The notes under the pieces: model-generated
What the model was told of the DNA's origin: nothing
Database searches by the model: none
What the model saw: the letters and a program-made list of their open reading frames with translations, nothing else
Shown: one piece after another, positions 9,449 to 16,487 of the stretch
How positions within the stretch are numbered: the first letter of the stretch is position 1
How the letters are laid out: every line of letters starts with the position of its first letter
Made by a program: the position numbers and the translations under genes
Assembly: GCA_903899985.1 (NCBI GenBank)
Contig: CAIULL010000085.1
Coordinates: 1-59,739, forward strand
Reading direction: 5' to 3'
Origin: an uncultured Schlesneria sp.
Lineage (GTDB): Bacteria > Planctomycetota > Planctomycetia > Planctomycetales > Planctomycetaceae
DNA: 59,739 bases

Positions 9449-9820
9449 TTATTGCGCGCTGGCCATATCAGGGCGCAATCGCTTCGCCTCGCGCAGATAA
9501 ACATGGACGATTTCCGATTGCTTCTTGTCTGTATTTACGTGTAAAAGGACTCGAATGCAGCGTGGCAAGCTGCTGGGGACAGCGATTTCGGACGCACACA
9601 ATAGAGGGACTTGCTTCATACCGATGGCGCGAGCCGCTTCAGCAGGGAATGTGGAAGTCAAGTCAGGTGACGTCGTGAAGATGGCTGAAACGATTTCGTC
9701 GAACTCAACGATCGAGTTTGATTTGAGCAACTCGTTTAACAACTCCCGCGTCGCCGACAAAATCTCTTCAGCGACATCTGTTTCGACGCTGGTTGCTCCA
9801 CGAATGCCTCGCACCGCCAT
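9449..9820 (-). CDS. aroH: Chorismate mutase, AroH class
   Basis: 123 residues, the usual length of the monofunctional AroH fold (about 127 in Bacillus subtilis). It converts chorismate to prephenate, the first step to phenylalanine and tyrosine. The opening [12 protein letters not shown], the [10 protein letters not shown] segment, LLCASEI (Cys and Glu of the active site), CIRVLLHVN (Arg) and [14 protein letters not shown] (Tyr and downstream Arg) match the catalytic set of the family in order, so it should be active. AAGGAG lies eight bases before the ATG. It is divergent from lpxD across 271 bp and convergent with the DHPS-like gene, so it is probably transcribed alone. Confidence 0.93.
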   Translation of the reverse strand: MAVRGIRGATSVETDVAEEILSATRELLNELLKSNSIVEFDEIVSAIFTTSPDLTSTFPAEAARAIGMKQVPLLCASEIAVPSSLPRCIRVLLHVNTDKKQSEIVHVYLREAKRLRPDMASAQ

Positions 9821-10091
9821 TTTGATGGCTCCTTACCCTTAACGTTCATCAAAAGTTAGCACAATTCAGGTTGATTTTCAGTGCCGCACCGCAACACTGC
9901 AAGAGACCACTCTGATGCAGTGCTAACCGCTCTCGTTCAGCTGATTTATGTGATCCTAGGAATAGCCGATTTTTTGTGAAATCGCCAGCCGTCGATCGGT
10001 CTTGCCCGATTTGGCGAATTTCCGATACAAACTGGGGACTTGAATTTTGAGTGATTGTGTCGATTAATGACTTCCGTGGAAAGGATGCCGC

Positions 10092-11189
10092 GTGACTGAA
10101 TCGGTGGAAACATTGGCCGCTGTGGTGAAAGGAACCATTCACGGCGATCACGCTCGCACCATTAACGACGCGAACGCGATTGAAGCGGCAGGTCCGTCGT
10201 CGGTCACGTTTGTCATGAACAGCACGCAGGTCAGCCGTCTGAAGGATTGTCGAGCTGGTGCGGTGATCATGGACGCGAAAATTGCCGCGTCGTTCACGGA
10301 GCCTGTCGGATTTTCGATAATTGTCGTGGCGGATGCTCAAGCCGCGTTTCAAAAGATCTTGCCGCTGTTTCGAAAGATTCGTCCACGACCTGAGCGAAGC
10401 ATTTCCCCATATTCGCATATTCATCCCACGGCCCGGTTAGGACCGAATTGTCATGTGGCTGCAGGTGTCGTCATTGGTGAAGACGTTGTGATCGGTTCGG
10501 ATTGCGACCTTCATCCAAATGCCGTGGTCGGAGCTGGTTGCCGGATTGCCAACGACACGATTTTGCATGCAAACGTTGTTCTCTACCACGATGTCGTCGT
10601 TGGCAGTCGCGTCATCATTCACAGCGGAGCAGTGATCGGTGCTGATGGCTTCGGTTATCGATTTGAATCAGGCAGGTTCGAGAAGATTCCACAACTCGGT
10701 ACGGTTCATATCCACGACGATGTTGAGATTGGTGCCTGTGCGACGGTCGATCGCGGGGCGATCGGTCCGACCGTGATTGGCGAAGGAACCAAGTTGGATA
10801 ACCTCGTCATGATTGGACACAACTGCGAAGTGGGTCGGCACAATGTGTTTGCTTCACAAGTGGGAATGGCGGGTTCTTGCCGTTCAGGCGACTATGTTCG
10901 CCTTGGTGGTCAGGTCGGAATCCGCGATCATGCCCAATTGCATACAGGGTGTACCGTTGGGGCCAAAGCCGGGGTTCTCAAGGATGTTCCGGCAGGAGAA
11001 ACTTGGCTGGGTGCTCCAGCAACTCATGAAATGGAACAGAAACGACTCGTCGTTGCCATGCGGCGTTTGCCTGACATGAAGGACCAATTGAAGGATCTGG
11101 AAAAGCAAGTCGCCATGCTGATGACTGAACTGGAGAAGCTGAAAAGTGGCTCACCTGAGGATAATAACGGCCTGCGCGCCGCAGGCTGA
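10092..11189 (+). CDS. lpxD: UDP-3-O-acylglucosamine N-acyltransferase LpxD
   Basis: 365 residues from a GTG start preceded by GGAAAGGA. It transfers a 3-hydroxyacyl chain to N-2 of UDP-3-O-acylglucosamine in lipid A synthesis. The N-terminal uridine-binding domain (about residues 1-100, with PSSVTFVMN and a SPYSHIHPTA linker) leads into a left-handed beta helix of hexapeptide repeats (VAAGVVIGEDVVIGSDCDL and so on to about residue 310). The catalytic histidine region reads NLVMIGHNCEVG, followed by QVGMAGS. A short coiled-coil tail ends the protein. It is about 20 residues longer than the E. coli enzyme. lpxI follows after 82 bp on the same strand, which supports a lipid A operon. Confidence 0.95.
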   Translation: MTESVETLAAVVKGTIHGDHARTINDANAIEAAGPSSVTFVMNSTQVSRLKDCRAGAVIMDAKIAASFTEPVGFSIIVVADAQAAFQKILPLFRKIRPRPERSISPYSHIHPTARLGPNCHVAAGVVIGEDVVIGSDCDLHPNAVVGAGCRIANDTILHANVVLYHDVVVGSRVIIHSGAVIGADGFGYRFESGRFEKIPQLGTVHIHDDVEIGACATVDRGAIGPTVIGEGTKLDNLVMIGHNCEVGRHNVFASQVGMAGSCRSGDYVRLGGQVGIRDHAQLHTGCTVGAKAGVLKDVPAGETWLGAPATHEMEQKRLVVAMRRLPDMKDQLKDLEKQVAMLMTELEKLKSGSPEDNNGLRAAG

Positions 11190-11271
11190 CTGCATAATTT
11201 GATCGATCGATATCGCGGAAACTCAGGATGAGTTTCTCAATTACAGAAATGAATAGAAGGGCCTGGACTCC

Positions 11272-12165
11272 ATGGACGGAGCCTCAGACAGCGAATTGAA
11301 AACGGGTGGACGTCGCGTTGGTCTTCTGGCTGGCGCCGGACGTTTTCCCATTTCGTTTGCAGAAGCGGCGAGAGATCAGGGCCATCAGGTCTACGGCGTG
11401 GGCGTCATGGGAATGGCACCACCTGAACTACGTACGATTTGTCATTCCTATGTCGAAGCCCCGCTGGCTCGTATTGGTCGAGCAATCAGTCTTTTCAAAA
11501 AGGCACGGATCAATCGTGTCGTCATGGCAGGTAAAATTGAAAAGACGGTTCTTTTCCAGCCATTTCGAATACTTCGGCTGATGCCCGATTGGCGAACAAT
11601 CCACATGTGGATCTGTTATGCAAAACGGGACCGTAAGGATGACACCCTACTACTTGCTGTGATTCGCGAATTTGAACGCGATAACATTTACTTTGATTCC
11701 GCCCTTGATTACTGTCCGGAGCTACTCGTGAAACACGGTTTCCTGACGAAACGTAAGCCGACGGAGTCTCAATGGCGAGACATTCGCTTCGGCTGGGAAT
11801 TGGCTAAAGAGATGGGTCGACTGGACATTGGTCAGTCGGTGATCGTTCATGACATGGCGGTCATCGCCGTCGAGGCCATTGAAGGGACTGACCGGGCGAT
11901 CCGTCGGTCGGCCGAACTGTGTCGAAGGGGTGGTTTCACCGTCGTGAAGGCGGCCAAGCCAAATCAGGACATGCGGTTTGACGTACCAACGATCGGCCTG
12001 CAAACCATTCGAACGATGCACGAATCGGGTGGTCGCGTACTGGCCATTGAAAGCGATAAGACGATCATTCTCGACGAACCCGAGGTGATCGAACTGGCGG
12101 ACAAGTTAGGAATTGCGATTGTTGCTGTCAGTGCCGTCGAATTAGAAATGCGCGCGGCTGGCTGA
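11272..12165 (+). CDS. lpxI: UDP-2,3-diacylglucosamine pyrophosphatase LpxI
   Basis: 297 residues. LpxI (DUF1009) hydrolyses UDP-2,3-diacylglucosamine to lipid X, replacing LpxH in lineages that lack it. Diagnostic motifs: LLAGAGRFPISFAEAAR at the N-terminus, VVMAGKIEKTVLF, the AVEAIEGTDRAIRR loop and VKAAKPNQDMRFDVPTIG with the conserved Asp of the catalytic site. Length and motif order match the family. It lies directly downstream of lpxD, so the two likely form one unit. The stop codon is only nine bases from that of the convergent DUF1501 gene, leaving no room for separate terminators. Confidence 0.95.
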   Translation: MDGASDSELKTGGRRVGLLAGAGRFPISFAEAARDQGHQVYGVGVMGMAPPELRTICHSYVEAPLARIGRAISLFKKARINRVVMAGKIEKTVLFQPFRILRLMPDWRTIHMWICYAKRDRKDDTLLLAVIREFERDNIYFDSALDYCPELLVKHGFLTKRKPTESQWRDIRFGWELAKEMGRLDIGQSVIVHDMAVIAVEAIEGTDRAIRRSAELCRRGGFTVVKAAKPNQDMRFDVPTIGLQTIRTMHESGGRVLAIESDKTIILDEPEVIELADKLGIAIVAVSAVELEMRAAG

Positions 12166-12174
12166 ATCCAAATT

Positions 12175-13476
12175 CTAGAGCAATTCAGTAATCAGATTTC
12201 TGTCTTCAACCAGGTATTGAGGTCGACCGTTCGGATCGGTGAGCGTGACCGTGTTCGAATCGATCCCGAGCTGGTGATAGATTGTGTGAAAGACGTTCTG
12301 AATGTGAATCGGTCGTTCGATCGGTTCTTCGCCGTTGCGACTCGTGGCACCAATCATTTGCCCGTGTCGTAACCCACCTCCGGCGAGGAAGAAGAACGAG
12401 GCCCGTGCCCAGTGGTCGCGACCTGCCGTATTATTAATGCGTGGAGTTCGACCGAACTCGCCGGACATCATAATGATCGTGCTTTCTAAAAGCCCGTGTG
12501 CGTCCAGGTCCTCAATCAGCGATGCGAGTCCCTGGTCAAGTGGTGGCAACTGCCGACGCATGGCATTGAAATTATCGCCATGAGTGTCCCAGCCTCCCCA
12601 GGAGAACGAAACGCACCGGGCACCTGACTGGATCAGGCGTCGAGCGAGAGTAAAGCGTTGGTTTTCATTCCCGTTCTTTGCACCGTATCGCTCCAGCTGG
12701 CGAGGATCTTCTTGACGCAGATCCATCGCCTTAGCGAGTTCGCCTGACGTCACGATCCCGACCGCACGCTCTGTATAGCTGTCAATGGCCGTCAGCATCC
12801 CCGACTGGTCAGCGCTGCGTTGCAGTCGATCAAGACCACCAAGAAGAGCCTTACGATCGTCTAACCGACGCAAGCTGACATTTTGATTGAGACTCAGGTT
12901 CTGCCGACCTTCGCCGTCTGGCCGGAATCCCGCATTGATTTGACCTGTGAAACCGGTTTTCGTCCAACCCGTCAAGTCGACGAATGTCGGCGCAGTACCG
13001 TTGGCCGTTGTTTGCGATGGTCCCCACAGTTTGGACATGACGGAACCAATCCCCGGGCGCCCTCCCATGTTTCTTAACGATTGCTCACTCCATCCGGAAT
13101 CACTTTGCTGTGGGGCGTGTTCATCGCGTAGCCCCGAGATTGAACGTACCACCGAGAACTTGTCTCCAACTTGACTGAGTTTCGGCATCAGCTCGCAAAT
13201 CTGCATTCCCGGCACATTGGTCGGAATCGGCTGGAATTCACCCCGAAATTCACGTGCAGCGGTTGGCTTGAGATCGAACGTATCGAGGTGTGTCGGTCCC
13301 CCGGCCAAATAAATATTAATGATCGACTTGCCGGTCGCGCGTTGTGCTAACGACTCTTCGGCTTGAAGCAACCTGGGTAGAGTAAGCCCGCCGATGGCAA
13401 GCCCCCCAATGCGGAAGAAATCTCGACGAGCAAAACGATCACAAAAACGCTGAGACTGGCCGTAGAATGTAAACAT
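12175..13476 (-). CDS. DUF1501 family exported protein (Tat signal)
   Basis: 433 residues. A clear Tat signal is present near the N-terminus (ARRDFFRIGGLAIGGLTLP), cleaved probably after LLQAEE. DUF1501 signatures: IINIYLAGGPTHLDTFDLKP, MPKLSQVGDKFSVVRS, GWDTHGDNFNAMRRQLP and IIMMSGEFGRTPRINNTAGRDHW. The fold is the alkaline phosphatase/sulfatase type and the biological substrate is unknown. It differs in sequence from the copy at 4143-5552, so the two are diverged paralogues rather than a recent duplication. GGAG lies eight bases upstream of the ATG. No DUF1549-type cytochrome partner is adjacent. Confidence 0.88.
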   Translation of the reverse strand: MFTFYGQSQRFCDRFARRDFFRIGGLAIGGLTLPRLLQAEESLAQRATGKSIINIYLAGGPTHLDTFDLKPTAAREFRGEFQPIPTNVPGMQICELMPKLSQVGDKFSVVRSISGLRDEHAPQQSDSGWSEQSLRNMGGRPGIGSVMSKLWGPSQTTANGTAPTFVDLTGWTKTGFTGQINAGFRPDGEGRQNLSLNQNVSLRRLDDRKALLGGLDRLQRSADQSGMLTAIDSYTERAVGIVTSGELAKAMDLRQEDPRQLERYGAKNGNENQRFTLARRLIQSGARCVSFSWGGWDTHGDNFNAMRRQLPPLDQGLASLIEDLDAHGLLESTIIMMSGEFGRTPRINNTAGRDHWARASFFFLAGGGLRHGQMIGATSRNGEEPIERPIHIQNVFHTIYHQLGIDSNTVTLTDPNGRPQYLVEDRNLITELL

Positions 13477-13620
13477 CCCAACTTCTCCAAGGAACGGATC
13501 GCTCTGAGGTCAAACAGACAGTCTAATCATTTGATAGAACAAATCAATCTTTTTCGATATTTCGAAGCCAGACGATCGCGATCTGAAGAAACTTACACTC
13601 GATCGTTAAACTTAATCAGG

Positions 13621-13757
13621 AACGTGAGTATTAAAGTCGTCACCCGCGGAGACGTGCATCCAACCATTGCCTCAATCACAAACGCGAGCGTTAAAAACGT
13701 GATCCGCGGAAACGAGTAATCGAACGTTGCCTCATTCATGAACGCGAGCATTAAAAT
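13621..13757. repeat. 60-bp tandem repeat, about 2.3 copies
   Basis: Two full units (13621-13680, 13681-13740) and a partial third align at an exact 60-base period. Each starts aacg(t/c)gag(t/c)(a/g)ttaaa and ends ttgcctcaatcaca or ttgcctcattcatg, with a shared cccgcgga/tccgcgga core in the middle. Roughly three quarters of positions agree between units 1 and 2. The third unit runs into the last codons and stop (13751-13753) of the SIS gene, so the repeat grew from, or ended at, a coding end. The short plus-strand frame crossing it (13531-13719) is not a credible gene. Confidence 0.75.
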
Positions 13758-14764
13758 TCATTGCCGACCTTTCGGGCTCTTTGGGGTTTGTCGATGTTGA
13801 TGTTGAGTTGCAGGCCGGCTTCGACCAAAAGGTTCCAGCCTGCTGCGAGTTGTACGAAGCTTGCGAGGTCACCTGCGTCAGGGATTTGGATGGTTGGAAA
13901 CAAGGTTGGTCGTGAAGCGATGGCGATGACGGTCATACCGACACCTTTGACGAGTACGTCATAGAATTTTTGTTCCGATTCTTCGAAGGGTTCGATCCAG
14001 ATGACAACATCGTCCGCTTGCATCGATTCTTCGATACCGTGTACGGCATAGGTTCCTTCGAGATAGTCACCTCGTTTACGAGTGATCTCGTTGGTTTTCA
14101 ATGTCAGTTCTTCTGCAACACCGTCGTTTCGACCGGCGAAGTAAATGGAGCCTGCTGTTGCGACTTTTTTAGCGATTTCATTGTCAATCGGCAGGGCGAG
14201 TGCGGCTAAGAAATGATCTGCCAGGGATGATAAGCGTCCTGCAAGAGATTCTTCGCCAGCGATTGATTCGATGATTGCTCGACAATAGAGAGCTTGCTCG
14301 ACGACGCTTTTTGTGGCAGCGACGGCCCCTTCCTTACCACAATTCAATACGTGGCCGCTGGACGCAAGTGATTCAAGTGTCGATTCAGGGCTTGCTGTCA
14401 GGCTATATCGATGCGGGTTGCCTGCGGCTTTGAGGGTGTTGAACAGGCGAATGACTTCAGCCGTGCGGCCGGAGTTGGAGACACCCAATACCGCCCAGTC
14501 GTCCAGGCGATACTCTTGGGACTGTCTCCCTCCTTCGGTAGCAATGGAAAAATGCCAACCCATTCGTCGCGCGTGTGTAATGGCGCTTTTCGCTGGGAAC
14601 ATGCGACTCGAACCTTCACCGGAAATCAATAGTTTTCCGACGGCAGCGATCTCTGCAGCAGGCTTCTTAACGACCGACGTGTCAAATGTTCGGATCACTC
14701 TCGCAGCAGCGACCATGTCCGTGATGAGGTTGAAATCGGAATAAGGGGATCGGTCTAAAATCAC
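13751..14764 (-). CDS. SIS-domain sugar-phosphate protein (GlmS C-terminal-like)
   Basis: 337 residues from a GTG start with AAAGGA eight bases upstream. Two SIS domains resemble the isomerase half of glucosamine-6-phosphate synthase: ISGEGSSRMFPAKSAITHAR and VLGVSNSGRTAEVIRLF in the first, SIYFAGRNDGVAEELTLK with the ITRKRGDYLEGTYAVHGIEE stretch in the second. The N-terminal glutaminase domain of GlmS is absent, so it is more likely a sugar-phosphate isomerase or deaminase of the AgaS/FrlB kind. It lies 41 bp downstream of the phosphofructokinase gene on the same strand, so the two are probably one operon acting on hexose phosphates. Confidence 0.82.
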   Translation of the reverse strand: MILDRSPYSDFNLITDMVAAARVIRTFDTSVVKKPAAEIAAVGKLLISGEGSSRMFPAKSAITHARRMGWHFSIATEGGRQSQEYRLDDWAVLGVSNSGRTAEVIRLFNTLKAAGNPHRYSLTASPESTLESLASSGHVLNCGKEGAVAATKSVVEQALYCRAIIESIAGEESLAGRLSSLADHFLAALALPIDNEIAKKVATAGSIYFAGRNDGVAEELTLKTNEITRKRGDYLEGTYAVHGIEESMQADDVVIWIEPFEESEQKFYDVLVKGVGMTVIAIASRPTLFPTIQIPDAGDLASFVQLAAGWNLLVEAGLQLNINIDKPQRARKVGNEF

Positions 14765-14805
14765 GTCCGGGTTCCTTTATTGCCTTCGTTGTGATTGAGC
14801 TGTTT

Positions 14806-16017
14806 TCATGGTTTCGCTCGGTTTGCGACCAGCGTCGCGTACGTCGGCATTTCGCCGACTAGGGGTGAGATATAGTCGAGGAATGAATCCGTGACTCCGA
14901 AACCATCGGACGTGATGAAGCTGTCAGGCATGGGTCGCTCGTGGTTCGCAACTTCGCTGAGTGAGATCGTGCCGAAATCGATTTCGTATTTCTCGCGGGG
15001 TGAATTCCGTCGATTCATCGTTACCATGACACCGCCAACGCCGGTGGTTGCCAGCTTGACGGCCTGTTGCCCGCAAGCAAAAGCCTCGTCAAAGTCGAGT
15101 TTCACACCACGATCGGCCGAGCACATTGGCAACGATTCCGTTACCTGGAATTCGCCGCGCCAGCCAAACTCGTCACAGATCAGACGGTGCAGCATCATGG
15201 CAGCACTGGTTCCGCCCATCGCTCCGAATTCGATGTTTCCAAACTTGTCCCGAGTTTGTGATACGCTGACAGGCGTCCCGTCGGCATAGGTAATCCCCTC
15301 GCCACAAACGATACTGACGAATCCATGGGCTTTATAGACCCCAGCCACTGCAGACAGGAACTTCTCGCGTTCGAACTTTCTTTCGGGCAAAAGCAAGATG
15401 TGCGGCGGGGTCTTGTCGGCGAGGCTAGCGCACGCGGCGGCAGCTGGCAGCCAACCGGCACTGCGGCCAATCGATTGATAGATGACAAACTGATCGACTT
15501 TCTGCATGTCTCGTGCGAGAATTCCTGCCTGCAATACGCTTAAGGCAACGTAGCGAGCTGCACTCGGATAACCAGGAGTGTGGTCGGTACCGTGCAGATC
15601 GTTATCGACCGTTTTCGGGACTCCGACACCGATCATTTCGTGACCGTTTTCATTGGCATACTTTGTGACACGATGGATCGTGTCCATGGTGTCATTGCCA
15701 CCAATCATGAAGTAGTAGCGGATGTTATATTTCTGCAGTTGTTTGAGAACATCTGGAAAATGTTCATCTTTCAGTTTCAGGCGGCTTGATCCGAGTGCAC
15801 TTCCCGGTGTGGTTCGAAGTCCCGTCAGTACTTCCGCCGATTCACTGCCAAGATCGACGAGGTAGTCATTCAAGACCCCCTCAATCCCAAACCGCATGCC
15901 GAAGACGCGACCGACTCGATCACTCTTTTTTGCGGCATCAATCACTCCTGCCAGTGACGAATTGATTACAGAAGTCGGTCCGCCCGACTGACCGATCAGC
16001 ACGTTACCTTTCGACAT
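14806..16017 (-). CDS. 6-phosphofructokinase, diphosphate-dependent type
   Basis: 403 residues. PFK family A: IGQSGGPTSVINSSLAG at the phosphoryl-donor loop, MIGGNDTMDTIHR, GVPKTVDNDLHGTDHTPGYPSA and the catalytic Asp-containing TVDND. Two determinants point to diphosphate rather than ATP as donor: an Asp (residue 109, GGND) where ATP enzymes have Gly, and Lys135 in PKTVDND where ATP enzymes have Gly (PGTIDND). The reaction is reversible fructose-6-phosphate/fructose-1,6-bisphosphate conversion. The gene leads the SIS gene; GAGGAC precedes its ATG. The donor call is from known family determinants, not measured here. Confidence 0.92.
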   Translation of the reverse strand: MSKGNVLIGQSGGPTSVINSSLAGVIDAAKKSDRVGRVFGMRFGIEGVLNDYLVDLGSESAEVLTGLRTTPGSALGSSRLKLKDEHFPDVLKQLQKYNIRYYFMIGGNDTMDTIHRVTKYANENGHEMIGVGVPKTVDNDLHGTDHTPGYPSAARYVALSVLQAGILARDMQKVDQFVIYQSIGRSAGWLPAAAACASLADKTPPHILLLPERKFEREKFLSAVAGVYKAHGFVSIVCGEGITYADGTPVSVSQTRDKFGNIEFGAMGGTSAAMMLHRLICDEFGWRGEFQVTESLPMCSADRGVKLDFDEAFACGQQAVKLATTGVGGVMVTMNRRNSPREKYEIDFGTISLSEVANHERPMPDSFITSDGFGVTDSFLDYISPLVGEMPTYATLVANRAKP

Positions 16018-16487
16018 AGATAATCCGAGTCCTCACAAAAAATTTCGAATACAGCATCAGGCGCAAAAGCCCGAGATCATTCTGATACCAGTCTCGCGAG
16101 AAATAGCTTATTCTCTGGGAAAATGACCATCTTTTTATCGATTCTCGCTGCCCGCATACGACTCGATCCTGCGATGTCACGAGAGCATGATGACCGCGAC
16201 CATGCAAAAAGAAAACCCCTCGACAACGTCATGAGCCGTTCAGTTCGGGAATTCCGTCAGAGGTTATCGCGACGCGACCCCGCTGTGTTGAATGGCTCGG
16301 TGAAATCTGGAGTCTCTTGGATGTGGGTTTCTCACCGAATCTGGCAAATCCTGAAAGCCTTTTTCAAGACCGAAACTTTGTTACCGTGATTTGAAAAAAT
16401 AAGAAAGTGGTCTGCGTTGTTCGGTTGCCAGTGTTTCGGAACCGTAAAAACTGATTCTTACGGGCTTTCTCAGTCAGTCACAAATTT
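16018..16487. other. Intergenic region without a supportable gene
   Basis: It holds the upstream region of the phosphofructokinase gene and the downstream end of the hybrid kinase gene, both on minus. An 88-codon plus frame at 16123-16389 has no recognisable motif, no good ribosome binding site and arginine-rich composition typical of chance frames. A weak hairpin, ccgtaa/ttacgg at 16442-16463, lies just beyond the kinase stop. Confidence 0.5.

Noticed and set aside
13531-13719. 62-codon frame over the 60-bp repeat
   Set aside because: It exists only because the repeat period is a multiple of three.
16123-16389. 88-codon plus-strand frame between PFK and the hybrid kinase
   Set aside because: No ribosome binding site, no motif and Arg-rich; treated as intergenic.
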